DNA of 36,127 nt from an uncultured Collinsella sp. (GTDB lineage Bacteria > Actinomycetota > Coriobacteriia > Coriobacteriales > Coriobacteriaceae): positions 1 to 36,127 of the forward strand of contig CAUBMI010000016.1 of NCBI GenBank assembly GCA_958436995.1, read 5' to 3'. Below are positions 13,748 through 22,591 of this stretch, piece after piece. Positions within the stretch are counted from its first letter, which is position 1; each line of letters starts with the position of its first letter. Under the pieces are notes generated by a model. It saw nothing but the letters and a program-made list of their open reading frames with translations. It was not told where the DNA came from and searched no databases. Made by a program: the position numbers and the translations under genes.

Positions 13748-14120
13748 GGGGTTCCGGCGTTTTAACAAACGCCGGACCGGTTGACGCTGCGAAGCCATCT
13801 GGCGGGCAATCTGCCGCTCAGCTTCGACGGCATGACCAGAAGGTCAATGCCGTCTCGCTTCACGGCACCTTGCCTCGCCAGCTGGCTTCTCGCTGATGTC
13901 TGAGTGACCTGTGGGGTTACCGCTGTTGTTGCGAAGCGTTCTGGTACGGCTAGCTGCTCCGATAACACGTTTGCTTGCTTGGCTTGAGTGCTTCGTTTTG
14001 GCGGTACCCGGCATTCTGTAGCTTTTCAATTGACGGCTCGCGTTTCTGTGAGGGGGCGCGGGCCGGTTTTCTATCAGCCCCACTGACTCGGCGGGCTGGC
14101 GTACGAAAGGGAAGGCTCCT
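13748..14120 (+). other. lacB-lacX intercistronic region with a perfect hairpin
   Basis: TCCGGCGTTT-TAAC-AAACGCCGGA (13753-13776) starts 6 bases after the lacB stop. It lacks a T-run, so it looks like an mRNA-stability or processing hairpin. The remaining 340 bases contain no gene I can support, although lacA, lacB, lacX and lacC are otherwise tightly spaced. Confidence 0.5.
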
Positions 14121-15002
14121 ATGGAGTTTGTTCTTGATAACGGTTCTATTCGTGTGGCACTGAGCACGGCTGGCGGATCGTTCACTTCGATTAAAGCTAA
14201 CGGCCGCGAGTACCTGTGGCAGGGCGATCCTTCGGTCTGGTCGGGCCAGGCGCCCATTTGCTTCCCGATTTGCGGTGGCCTTCGTAACGGCCGCGCGATG
14301 ACCATGGGCGGCCGCGAGGTCAAGCTTGCCCGCCACGGCTTTGCCCGCAAGCAGGAGTGGAAGCTCGAGGAGCAGAGCGACAACATGGTTGCGCTGAGCC
14401 TGAGCTCTGCCGACCATGCCGAACTGCTCGAGCAGTATCCGTATCCGTTTAAGATCGTTGCTCGTTACACGATTGATTCGGAAAAGGTGGCCGTGTCGTA
14501 CGAGGTGACCAATGAGGGCACCGAGGACATGCCGTTCTTTGTGGGCGGTCACCCCGGCTTTAAGTGCCCGCTCGACGAGGGCGAGTCCTATGACGACTAT
14601 GAGCTTCGTTTTGAGCAGCGCGAGGCCACCGAGCTCTGTACTGCCGTTCCCTCGACGGGCCTGATTGATGTTGAACATCGCAGCAAGAACCCCATGATCG
14701 GCCAGAACCTGCCGCTTACCCACGAACTCTTCGACTTCGCGGAGACCATCTTCGACGTGCTCGAGAGCCGCGTGGTTACGCTGACCAAGAAAACCGAGGA
14801 CAAGGGCGTGCGCCTGACGTTCCCCGATATGCCATACCTGATTGTGTGGAGCAAGCCCGAGGGCGACTTTGTGGCCGTGGAACCGTGGGGCGGCTTGTCC
14901 ACCTGCTCTGACGAGGACGATGTTCTGGAGCATAAGCGCGGCTGCCTGGTTGCCAAGCCGGGGGAGACCGTCACCCGTGGCTTTGAGATCGAGATCCTTT
15001 AA
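14121..15002 (+). CDS. lacX: aldose epimerase-like protein LacX
   Basis: The 293-residue protein belongs to the aldose 1-epimerase superfamily, in the LacX branch often found in tagatose-pathway operons. Landmarks are WQGDPSVWSGQAPICFPICGGLRNG, the catalytic-type His in VGGHPGFKCPLDEGE, and the C-terminal VAVEPWGG. It is shorter than the galM product and differs from it throughout. A role on phosphorylated or free sugar anomers is likely, but the physiological substrate of LacX is not settled. GGGAAGG lies just before the ATG. Confidence 0.9.
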   Translation: MEFVLDNGSIRVALSTAGGSFTSIKANGREYLWQGDPSVWSGQAPICFPICGGLRNGRAMTMGGREVKLARHGFARKQEWKLEEQSDNMVALSLSSADHAELLEQYPYPFKIVARYTIDSEKVAVSYEVTNEGTEDMPFFVGGHPGFKCPLDEGESYDDYELRFEQREATELCTAVPSTGLIDVEHRSKNPMIGQNLPLTHELFDFAETIFDVLESRVVTLTKKTEDKGVRLTFPDMPYLIVWSKPEGDFVAVEPWGGLSTCSDEDDVLEHKRGCLVAKPGETVTRGFEIEIL

Positions 15003-15058
15003 AGAGCTATCGTATGTTTGGGGTCGCACACGTCGTGCCCCGGAAACAGGAGTTCAAC

Positions 15059-15994
15059 ATGATTCTGACCGTTACCATGAACCCGTCGATCGATACGCGC
15101 TATCAACTCGACAAGCTGGTCATTGACGACGTGAACCGCGTGACGCCTGAAAAGACCGCTGGCGGCAAGGGCCTCAACGTGAGCCGTGTGCTGCTGCAGC
15201 TGGGCAACGATGTGCTCGCGACCGGCCTGCTCGGCGGCCACATGGGCGCCTATATGGCCGAGCTTATGGATGCTGACGGCGTCAAGAACGACTTTGTGCC
15301 CATTGCCGGTGAGACGCGCATTTGCCTGAATATTCTGCACGAGGGTAATCAGACCGAGCTGCTGGAGAGCGGTCCGCAGATTGCGCCTGCCGAGCTCGAG
15401 GCCTTTACGGCCAAGTTCGCCGAGCTTGCAGCGAAGGCGGACGTCGTGACGCTTTCGGGTTCGCTGCCGCGTGGCGTCGATGCCGGCTACTATGCCGAGC
15501 TCGTGAAGATCGCCGAGGAGGCGGGCGCCAAGGTGCTGCTCGACACTTCGGGTGCATCGCTGGAGGCCGCGCTGGAGTCCGACGCTAAGCCTGAGCTCGT
15601 AAAGCCCAACCTGACCGAGATTAACGGCCTACTGGGTACGTCCTTTACGACCGATGATGTCGATGCCCTGCGCGAGGCGCTTGCCGCCGATGGCCGCTTT
15701 GCCGGTATCCCCTGGGTTGTCGTATCGATGGGCGCTGCCGGGTCGGTGGGCTTCCATGAGGGTCGCGCGTTCCGCGCCAAGACACCCGCGATTGCAGCTG
15801 TGAACGCGACGGGTTCCGGTGACTCGACCATCGCCGGCTTTGCGCATGCCATTGCTGCTGGTGCCGACGATGTCACGGTGCTCAAGACCGCCAATACCTG
15901 CGGCAAGCTCAACGCCATGGATCCCAAGACCGGCCACCTGGTCATGGACCGCTGGGACGAGATCTACAACAACGTTGAGGTCGTAGAGTTGTAG
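15059..15994 (+). CDS. lacC: tagatose-6-phosphate kinase
   Basis: The 311-residue PfkB-family kinase phosphorylates tagatose-6-phosphate to the 1,6-bisphosphate. It has the N-terminal ILTVTMNPSIDTRYQL, the sugar-binding GGKGLNVSRVL, GETRICLNI typical of LacC/1-phosphofructokinase enzymes, and the C-terminal NATGSGDSTIAGF with the catalytic Asp. AGGAG precedes ATG 15059; in-frame codons upstream from 15014 lack a ribosome binding site. It closes the lacABXC run. LacC and FruK are hard to separate by motif, so the operon supports this call. No lacD follows. Confidence 0.93.
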   Translation: MILTVTMNPSIDTRYQLDKLVIDDVNRVTPEKTAGGKGLNVSRVLLQLGNDVLATGLLGGHMGAYMAELMDADGVKNDFVPIAGETRICLNILHEGNQTELLESGPQIAPAELEAFTAKFAELAAKADVVTLSGSLPRGVDAGYYAELVKIAEEAGAKVLLDTSGASLEAALESDAKPELVKPNLTEINGLLGTSFTTDDVDALREALAADGRFAGIPWVVVSMGAAGSVGFHEGRAFRAKTPAIAAVNATGSGDSTIAGFAHAIAAGADDVTVLKTANTCGKLNAMDPKTGHLVMDRWDEIYNNVEVVEL

Positions 15995-16016
15995 CGGTTG
16001 TGACTCCTAATAGAAT

Positions 16017-16081
16017 GAGCGTGGATAATCTCCTGCTTTTGGTGCCCATACGAGCTCAAAGTGGGAGATTTTCCACGCTCG
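16017..16081. repeat. 65-bp imperfect inverted repeat after lacC
   Basis: Arms of 23 bp (16017-16039 and 16059-16081) begin GAGCGTGGA and match at about 19-20 positions. It lies 23 bases after the lacC stop without a T-run at its end, and may serve as a mRNA 3' hairpin. Confidence 0.6.
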
Positions 16082-16087
16082 AGTCAT

Positions 16088-16143
16088 TAGTCGTTGGGGA
16101 CGTTCTTGTTTGACTAGTCGTTTAAGAACGTCCCCAATGACTA
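16088..16143. repeat. TTGGGGACGTTCTT inverted repeat
   Basis: Twenty-base arms (16088-16107 and 16124-16143) contain TTGGGGACGTTCTT and AAGAACGTCCCCAA. Their only mismatch would be a G-U pair in RNA. A half copy is seen at about 11019. Confidence 0.75.
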
Positions 16144-16148
16144 CACGC

Positions 16149-16189
16149 AAAAACGGCGCCCGCTGGCGATGTTGCCGGCGGGCGCCGTT
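16149..16189 (-). terminator. Rho-independent terminator of galT
   Basis: A 16-bp stem with one mismatch (16152-16167 with 16174-16189) has the same core as the galM terminator and is followed on the minus strand by TTTTT. Confidence 0.85.
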
Positions 16190-16203
16190 GTCTTGAAGAC
16201 GAA

Positions 16204-16238
16204 ATGATCCGTTTTCCTTCGTCCCCAGGGGATCATTA
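16204..16238 (-). repeat. short TGATCC...GGATCA repeat, copy 2
   Basis: On the minus strand it directly follows and overlaps the galT TAA stop and reads TGATCCCCTGGGGACG...ACGGATCATTT. It differs from copy 1 (1182-1215) at only about three positions. Confidence 0.75.
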
Positions 16239-17864
16239 CAGTGAGTCGATAAAGCGCTGCTGGGCGGCGCGGCCGGCTTCGTTCCACTTAAAGACGCCGG
16301 CGTTGTCGAGCACGTGACCAAACACCACGCCAACCTCCTCGTGCAGGATATCGATGGCGTTATCTGCCGCAAGCTCGTCGGCGCGGCGGGCGTAGATACC
16401 TTCGGCCCATGCGGCGTGGCTACGGCAAAGATCGTCGCCCTCGAGCGCGCCGACAAGGTCGTAGTTGGCATCGGCCTTGGCCGCCAGCAGGTGCTCGCGG
16501 ACGGCGCCGAGCTCGGAAACCAAGCGCGGCGGCAAAATGGCCAGGCCCATGACCTCGATCAGGCCGATGTTCTCCTTCTTAATATGGTGATACTCAGCAT
16601 GCGGATGGAACACGCCCAGCGGATGCTCGTCGGTCGTGATGTTGCAGCGAAGCGCCAGGTAGGCCTCGTAGATCTCGCCGCCTGCATTGCCGCGGGAGTC
16701 GACGCGACGAATAACGGGCGTCACGGTGTTGTGCGCTACGCCGTCGGCTGTGTGCGCGATGACACCCGCCGACTCATCGGTCCACTCGCGCCAGGCGAGG
16801 ATAATCTTCTCGGCAGCGTCGAGCAGCTGAGCGCGGTCATGCGAGCGCAGGCGCAGCACCGAGAGCGGCCACTGCAGCACAGTGCCGGTGACCTGGTCAA
16901 AACCGGGCACGCTAAACTGCGAGACCTCGGCGGCATGCATCATGGGGAACTCGTGCGCGCCGCCCTGGAAGTGGTCGTGCGACAGAATCGAGCCGCCCAC
17001 GATAGGCAGGTCGGCGTTGGAGCCGATGAAGTAATGCGGGAACAGGTCCACAAAGTCGAGCAGGCAGGTCAGGCCCTTGCGGTCGACGTGCATCGGACGA
17101 TGCTCGGAGCTCATGGCAATGCAATGCTCGTTAAAGTACGCGTACGGGCTGTACTGGAAACCCCAGCGCTCGCCGTTGAGCTGGATGGGGATAATGCGCA
17201 GGTTCTGGCGAGCGGGGTGAGCGCCGCCGTCGGCTGCGGCGGAGCGTCCGGGATAGCCCTCGTTTTCGATGCAGAGCTGGCAGGCGGGATACTTCTCGCC
17301 CGTGTTCTTTGCGGCACCAGCCGCGGCGATATCGCGTGGGTCCTTCTCAGGCTTGGAGAGGTTGATGGTGATCTCAAGATCGCCCCAGTTGGTGGGGGTG
17401 CTCCATTTGATGTTGCGCGCGATGGCGGCACGGCGCACGTAGCCGGCGTCGCAGCACAGGCCGTAGAACCAGTCGGTTGCGGCGCGGGGCTCGTTGACGC
17501 CCATACGTCCGTTGAACTCCTCGTTTACAACCGAAGGCCTCGGCATGAGCGCACCCATGATGCGCATGGCGATGCGGTCGCGGCCTGACGCCGTGTCCTC
17601 GGCGGCACCGTTGGTAACGGCGGCCTCGGAAAGCGCGGCAAGCGTGCCCTCCAGGTCAAAGTCGGGGAGTGTATCGGGGTGCAAGAGCGAAATCTTCTCG
17701 GTCTTGAGTGCCCAAGCCATGTCGAGTGCGGGGCCCGTGGCGCCGATGCACTCCAAAATGGTGTTGTATGCCCAGATCCGGTCGTCCTGGCCGATTATCG
17801 ATCGGTGGATGGCGTACTCGATCAGGTTCTGCGCGGCCTCTCGCACGTCAGTCATTACAGCCAT
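16236..17864 (-). CDS. galT: galactose-1-phosphate uridylyltransferase, class II
   Basis: The 542-residue Leloir enzyme exchanges UMP between UDP-glucose and galactose-1-phosphate. It matches the longer class II GalT proteins of Firmicutes, with MPRPSVVNEEFN, YPACQLCIENEGYPGR, YFNEHCIAMSSEHRPMHV, GGSILSHDHFQGG and HPHAEYHHIKKENIGLIEVMGLAILPPRL. It overlaps the end of galK. ATG 17864 has AGGGGG 11 bases upstream and was kept; an alternative ATG at 17855 overlaps the galK stop as TAATG, which would suit translational coupling. Confidence 0.93.
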   Translation of the reverse strand: MAVMTDVREAAQNLIEYAIHRSIIGQDDRIWAYNTILECIGATGPALDMAWALKTEKISLLHPDTLPDFDLEGTLAALSEAAVTNGAAEDTASGRDRIAMRIMGALMPRPSVVNEEFNGRMGVNEPRAATDWFYGLCCDAGYVRRAAIARNIKWSTPTNWGDLEITINLSKPEKDPRDIAAAGAAKNTGEKYPACQLCIENEGYPGRSAAADGGAHPARQNLRIIPIQLNGERWGFQYSPYAYFNEHCIAMSSEHRPMHVDRKGLTCLLDFVDLFPHYFIGSNADLPIVGGSILSHDHFQGGAHEFPMMHAAEVSQFSVPGFDQVTGTVLQWPLSVLRLRSHDRAQLLDAAEKIILAWREWTDESAGVIAHTADGVAHNTVTPVIRRVDSRGNAGGEIYEAYLALRCNITTDEHPLGVFHPHAEYHHIKKENIGLIEVMGLAILPPRLVSELGAVREHLLAAKADANYDLVGALEGDDLCRSHAAWAEGIYARRADELAADNAIDILHEEVGVVFGHVLDNAGVFKWNEAGRAAQQRFIDSL

Positions 17865-19060
17865 GCCGCGTAAGCCCCCTTGTCAGAGATGGCGTAGTGA
17901 CGGGCAGAGCCCTCGCCCAGCCAGCCGTTCATCTTGGCAATGAAGGTGTCGACCAGCTCGAGCGGCACGAAGGCCTGGATGGTACCGCCAAAGCCGCCGC
18001 CGTGGATACGAACGGCGCCACGGCCGTCGAGCACATGCTCGGCAAGAGCAAGCGCGTACATGGAAGGCTGCTCGGCACCCAGTTTGGCAACAACATTCTG
18101 CAGGTACATGGCGGAGCTGGCGCCGGACTCACGCGTCAGGACCAGGAACTGGTCAATGTCGCCGGCGTTCAGGGCCGCCCAGCGCTTATCGACCAGGCCG
18201 TTCTCGTACCAGTAATGAACGGCGCGCAGGCAGGCGCGGTCGCCCAGCTTGGCGCGCAGCTCGGGGAGCTTGGCGTCAAAGTCCGCCACGTTTACCTCGC
18301 ACAGGCGTGCCTTGCCAAACTCGGCGGCGACGTCCTGCATCTCGCGCGGAACAGCGGCGTAGTCGTCGGTGGCTGCCACATGGTCGGCGCCAACTTTAAC
18401 GAGCACGAGCGCATAGCCGTGATCCTCAAAGTTGAGCTCGAGCTTCTGGGTCTTAGGCTGAGCCTGGTCCTCAAAGTCCATGTAGGCGAGGCCGCCCAGG
18501 CACACGGCAGCTTGGTCCATCAGACCGCAGGGCTTGCCGTAGTAGTTGTTCTCGGTGCGCTGGCTCATCTGGGCGAGTGCGACGGGTTCAATGGCGGGCG
18601 CGCCCCAGAGCGTCTCCATGGCACGGCCGTACGCGGCCTCGACGGCAGCAGAGCTGGAAAGGCCACCGCCCGAGGGGACGGAGCAGGTGAAGGCGAAGTC
18701 GAAGCCCTTGGGCTCAACACCAAGCGCTGCGACCTCATGGGCCATACCGCGCACGAGGCTTGCGGACGTGCCCTTCTCGGACTCCTGAATGTCTACCGCG
18801 TCTAGCGTGATCTCAAACGTAGGATAGCCCTCGTCGGCGACGCGAATCTTGTTGGAATCGGTTGCCACGGCGATGCCGTCAACGGCGACATCGAGCGAGC
18901 CGGCGATAACGTGACCGCCCTCGTGATCGGTGTGATTGCCGCTGATCTCGGAGCGGCCGGGCGCGTGCACGTAGAGCACCTGGCGGTCGCCGATGGGGCC
19001 AAACTCCTCCTCAAACAGCTTGGTGAGGGCGGCGAATGTCTTTTCGTCGGGGGTGGTCAT
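17855..19060 (-). CDS. galK: galactokinase
   Basis: The 401-residue GHMP kinase phosphorylates galactose at C1. The galactokinase signature reads PGRSEISGNHTDHEGG (about residues 34-49), a variant common in Gram-positive relatives of the usual GRVNLIGEHTDY. The ATP loop SVPSGGGLSSSAAVEAAYG, the catalytic Asp region CGLMDQAAVCLGG and the C-terminal GAVRIHGGGFGGTIQAFVP are present. AAGGAAAGGA lies before the ATG. It is first in galK-galT and divergent from the LacI regulator at 19399. Confidence 0.94.
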   Translation of the reverse strand: MTTPDEKTFAALTKLFEEEFGPIGDRQVLYVHAPGRSEISGNHTDHEGGHVIAGSLDVAVDGIAVATDSNKIRVADEGYPTFEITLDAVDIQESEKGTSASLVRGMAHEVAALGVEPKGFDFAFTCSVPSGGGLSSSAAVEAAYGRAMETLWGAPAIEPVALAQMSQRTENNYYGKPCGLMDQAAVCLGGLAYMDFEDQAQPKTQKLELNFEDHGYALVLVKVGADHVAATDDYAAVPREMQDVAAEFGKARLCEVNVADFDAKLPELRAKLGDRACLRAVHYWYENGLVDKRWAALNAGDIDQFLVLTRESGASSAMYLQNVVAKLGAEQPSMYALALAEHVLDGRGAVRIHGGGFGGTIQAFVPLELVDTFIAKMNGWLGEGSARHYAISDKGAYAAWL

Positions 19061-19398
19061 GAGGGTCCTTTCCTTGGCGCATACTGACGAGTTTTCCGTC
19101 GTAGTGAGTACGTTAACAATCTGAAGCGGCGTGAACTCAGCATCTACGATGCCGCACGTTACGGGCTATGTTAACGTACTCATAACACATCGCTTGTCAC
19201 TTTTTGAGAATCTGGTAATCGGTAGAAATGCAGCCGTGAACGGTACTGCCGTATGGACTTATAAAGCAGAAGAGATGCAGATAGAAAAAGTAGAGTACGT
19301 TAACATGCGTCCGACGATAGCGGGCTTCGGCGCGGGGTGTATTTCTGCCCGGGCCGGCATGCACGCTATTCAGATCTCGCAAGGGTGAAGGTGATCCT
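19061..19398. promoter_or_regulatory. divergent galK / LacI control region with three identical operators
   Basis: GAGTACGTTAACA occurs at 19106-19118 (plus), 19169-19181 (minus) and 19293-19305 (plus). CCGTGAACGGTA at 19234-19245 overlaps a plausible promoter for the LacI gene: GTGAAC, 17 bases, then TATAAA (19260-19265). The centre GTTAAC is typical of LacI-family sites. The operator sequence differs from that at lacE. Confidence 0.7.
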
Positions 19399-20430
19399 GT
19401 GGCAAGGCGCCCGTCCAACGATACCAGTTCGCGTCCGGTCTCCATGGCCGACGTCGCCCGCGCTGCTGGCGTTTCGCAGCAGACGGTTTCGCGCGTCGCC
19501 AACGGCTTGCCCAACGTTAACGAGCAGACACGTCAGCGCGTGCAGGCCACTATGCAAGAACTCGGCTTCCGTCCGAGTTATGCCGGTCGCTCGCTGCGCG
19601 ACGGCCGTTACCATTCGGTCGGTCTGTGTGTCAACGATGTCACCAAGTTTGGCAACCTCTCAATGATCGACGGCATCGCCAGCGCAGCTCGCGAGCATAA
19701 TTGCGCCATCACGCTGGTCGAGATGTCCAAGACCGAGGAGTTTTCGCTTGCCGAGGCCACGCGTCGTATGGCCGCGCTGCCCGTGGACGGTATCATCATC
19801 GGCATGAGTCGCATGGCGCCCGATTTCGAGACGTTCGATCCGTTGCCGGGCATTGGAACGGTCATCGTTACCATGTACGCGCATCCGCGCGTGACCACGG
19901 TCGATTCCGACCATTACGGCTGCTCGCTATTGCTTATGGATCACCTGTTTGAGCTGGGGCACGAGCAGATTCGTTATATCGGCGGCCCGTCCTTTTCGGT
20001 TGACGAGCAGTTTCGCCGCGCCGGCTGGCAGGATGCACTCGAGCGTAAACACATTAAGCCGCAGGCACCACTCGAGGGCGACTGGTCTGCCAACAGCGGC
20101 TACGAGGCCGCTCGGTACTTGGCTGAGCACGACCGCACCATGACGGCGATTTACGCGGCAAACGACCAGATGGCAAACGGCGCCATTGCCGCGCTGCGCG
20201 ATAGCGGCTTGCGCGTGCCCGAGGACGTGAGCGTGGTGGGCGTCGATGACTCGCTCGACGACTTTGTCGCACATAACGAGCTCACGACCGTTCGATTCGA
20301 CTTGCATCAGCGTGGGCGCGAGGTGTTTGAGCATGCGGTTCCCGAGGCGGGTACGGTGGGCAAAACCGTTGCCATTCGTATTCCCGGCCAGCTCATCATT
20401 CGACATAGCACGGCGATACCGCGCTCATAG
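19399..20430 (+). CDS. LacI-family transcriptional regulator, probably of galKT
   Basis: The 343-residue protein starts at GTG 19399 with AAGGTGAT upstream. It has the LacI helix-turn-helix (SMADVARAAGVSQQTVSRVANGLPNVNEQTRQRV) and the sensor domain ending in MTAIYAANDQMANGAIAALRDSGLRVPEDVSVVGVDDS. It is paralogous to the regulator at 9386: both share the phrases GYxARS-type hinge surroundings and ALPVDG. Three identical operators between it and galK make control of galKT and itself likely. The ligand is not readable from sequence. Confidence 0.9.
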   Translation: MARRPSNDTSSRPVSMADVARAAGVSQQTVSRVANGLPNVNEQTRQRVQATMQELGFRPSYAGRSLRDGRYHSVGLCVNDVTKFGNLSMIDGIASAAREHNCAITLVEMSKTEEFSLAEATRRMAALPVDGIIIGMSRMAPDFETFDPLPGIGTVIVTMYAHPRVTTVDSDHYGCSLLLMDHLFELGHEQIRYIGGPSFSVDEQFRRAGWQDALERKHIKPQAPLEGDWSANSGYEAARYLAEHDRTMTAIYAANDQMANGAIAALRDSGLRVPEDVSVVGVDDSLDDFVAHNELTTVRFDLHQRGREVFEHAVPEAGTVGKTVAIRIPGQLIIRHSTAIPRS

Positions 20431-20559
20431 TTTGTGCTGGTAAACGGCGATTTATCGCATTTCAATAACAATCGGTAAGGATGCCGGCAGATAGCTGTTG
20501 GGATGCAGCCGAGTGCTATGATAGACGGGTTCTTTTGTCTATCTAGGAGGCTTTGCCTG

Positions 20560-21720
20560 ATGGAGATCACCAAGGATATCCGCTACGTTGGCGTCGACGA
20601 TCACGACATTGACCTGTTCGAGGGCCAGTACGATGTGTCCGAGAACGGTATGGCATACAACAGTTACGTTATCTTGGGCGAAAAGATCGCTGTCGCCGAT
20701 TCAGTCGACGGCGGTTTTGTCGACGAGTGGCTCGGTAACATCGAAGCCGTGCTCGACGGTCGCACGCCCGATTACCTGGTCGTCCATCACATGGAGCCCG
20801 ATCACTCCGCTGGCATCGCCGCCTTTATGGAGCGCTATCCCCAGGCGCAGATTGTGGCCAGCATGGGCGCCTTCCGCATGATGATCAACTACTTTGGCAC
20901 CGATTATCCCGAGCGCAAGATGGTCGTCAAAGAGGGCGACGTGCTCGACCTGGGCGGTCACAGCCTAACGTTTGTCGGTGCCCCCAACGTGCACTGGCCC
21001 GAGGTGCTGTTCTCTTACGAGGCCACCGACAAGGTGCTCTTTAGTGCCGATGGCTTTGGCAAGTTTGGTGCCAATGACATCGAAGATCCGGAAGGGTGGG
21101 CCTGCGAGGCACGCCGTTACTACTTTGGCATCGTGGGAAAGTTCGGCAAGTTCGTGCAGGCCGTGCTCAAGAAGGCCGCCGATCTGGACATCCAGGTTAT
21201 CTGTCCGCTCCATGGCCCCGTGCTAACCGAGAACCTGGGCTACTACCTCGACACCTACAACACCTGGTCGAGCTATCAGCCCGAGGACGAGGGCATCACC
21301 ATTGCCTACGCGAGCGTCTACGGCCATCTGAAGGCTGCCGTTGAGGAGCTTGCATCTGCGCTCGAGGCTCGCGGCCAGAAGGTTTCCGTCTTTGACTTGG
21401 CTCGCGACGACATGGCCGAGGCCGTTGAGGACGCGTTCCGCTATGACCGTCTGGTACTCGCTTCCATTACCTATCAGGGCGAGATCTTCCCATTCATGAG
21501 CACCTTTATCCATACGCTTGCCGAGCATGCCTACCAGAACCGTACGGTGGCGCTCGTCGAGGGCGGCTCCTGGGCGCCCGCAGCTGCCAAGATTATGACC
21601 AAGGAGCTCGGGGGTATGAAGGACATCACCCTGGCGCAGAACAAGGTGACCGTCCTGGGTTCGCTCAACGACGCCTCGCGCGCTCAGATTGAGGCCCTCG
21701 CTGACGAGCTCTCCAAGTAG
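20560..21720 (+). CDS. flavodiiron protein (FprA-like oxygen/NO reductase)
   Basis: The 386-residue protein reduces O2 to water or NO to N2O in anaerobes. The N-terminal metallo-beta-lactamase domain (1-245) holds the diiron ligands: HHMEPDHSAG, His in NVHWPE, Asp in LFSADGFG and His in CPLHGP. The C-terminal flavodoxin domain (about 250-386) has the FMN loop ASVYGHLKAAVEEL and GSW near the end. AGGAGG precedes ATG 20560. It stands alone with its own terminator; the electron donor, probably a rubredoxin, is not in the window. It fits an oxygen-sensitive gut anaerobe and has no obvious tie to sugar use. Confidence 0.94.
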   Translation: MEITKDIRYVGVDDHDIDLFEGQYDVSENGMAYNSYVILGEKIAVADSVDGGFVDEWLGNIEAVLDGRTPDYLVVHHMEPDHSAGIAAFMERYPQAQIVASMGAFRMMINYFGTDYPERKMVVKEGDVLDLGGHSLTFVGAPNVHWPEVLFSYEATDKVLFSADGFGKFGANDIEDPEGWACEARRYYFGIVGKFGKFVQAVLKKAADLDIQVICPLHGPVLTENLGYYLDTYNTWSSYQPEDEGITIAYASVYGHLKAAVEELASALEARGQKVSVFDLARDDMAEAVEDAFRYDRLVLASITYQGEIFPFMSTFIHTLAEHAYQNRTVALVEGGSWAPAAAKIMTKELGGMKDITLAQNKVTVLGSLNDASRAQIEALADELSK

Positions 21721-21743
21721 CGATACGTTCACGTTTAACGCTC

Positions 21744-21785
21744 AAACCACCACAAAGGGGACGGTGAACCTTTGTGGTGGTTTTT
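21744..21785 (+). terminator. strong Rho-independent terminator after the flavodiiron gene
   Basis: AAACCACCACAAAGG (21744-21758) and its exact complement (21769-21783) form a 15-bp stem followed by a T-run. It also lies at the 3' end of the convergent DeoR gene and may serve both. Confidence 0.92.
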
Positions 21786-21787
21786 GT

Positions 21788-22591
21788 TTAAGCGCCGGCG
21801 ATGAGGAGATTTGGGCGGGCGTTGTCGACGATCTCGGCGATTGAGGTGGCGACGGCGTGATCGGGGTCACGGTCCATCACGATGGCGTTGACGTCGGTCA
21901 GCTCGGCAAAGCGGTACATGCCCCGTCCGTTGACCTTGCTGGCGTCCATGAGGGCCACGCTTTGGCGGGCGGCGCCAATCATGGCCGCTTTGGTCTCGGC
22001 CATCTGGGGAAAGTCGGTGGTAAAGCCGCAGCCGGGAACGAAAGCGCCAGGGCACATGACGGCAAGATCGGCGTGGACCATTTGGAGCGCCTGCATGGTA
22101 AGTGGGCCGTACAGATAGCGATGGCCTTTGCGCAGCGCCCCGCCCAGCATGACGACATCGACTGAGGGCATGCTCTCGTCGATGTAATCGGCAATGGTAA
22201 TGTCGGCCGTGATGACGGTGATGCCATCGCGCTGGTCGAGCAGACGGACAAACTCGAGAGCGGTGGTGCCCGAGTCTACGAGCAGGGTGTCACCGTTGCC
22301 GACGAGTTCAATGGCGCTTTGCGCGATGGCCTGCTTGGCGGCGACATTGACGTTGATGCGGCGATCCTGGGTGGATACGGTCAGTCGCTTCTGGAGCGAC
22401 ACGGCGCCGCCATGCGTGCGGCGCAGCTTGCCGGACTCGGCGAGCGCGTCTAGGTCGGCGCGGGCGGTAACGGAGGACACGCCAAAGGTTTGGGCGATTT
22501 CTGCCACTTGCACCGAGGCGTTATGTTCGAGCATCTCCATGATGGCGGCACGCCGCTCATCGGCGAAAGCTCGGGTTGTTGCATGGGCCAT
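21788..22591 (-). CDS. DeoR-family transcriptional regulator
   Basis: The 267-residue protein has the DeoR winged helix (ERRAAIMEMLEHNASVQVAEIAQTFGVSSVTARADLDALAESGKLRRTHGGAV) and the sugar-phosphate sensor domain (GDTLLVDSGTTALEFVRLL, VVMLGGALRKGHRYLYGP). It is divergent from the class II aldolase gene, whose control it likely takes part in. The recognition helix differs from the DeoR protein at 2770, so separate operators are expected. AT-rich repeats around 22640-22700 are candidate sites. Confidence 0.88.
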   Translation of the reverse strand: MAHATTRAFADERRAAIMEMLEHNASVQVAEIAQTFGVSSVTARADLDALAESGKLRRTHGGAVSLQKRLTVSTQDRRINVNVAAKQAIAQSAIELVGNGDTLLVDSGTTALEFVRLLDQRDGITVITADITIADYIDESMPSVDVVMLGGALRKGHRYLYGPLTMQALQMVHADLAVMCPGAFVPGCGFTTDFPQMAETKAAMIGAARQSVALMDASKVNGRGMYRFAELTDVNAIVMDRDPDHAVATSIAEIVDNARPNLLIAGA

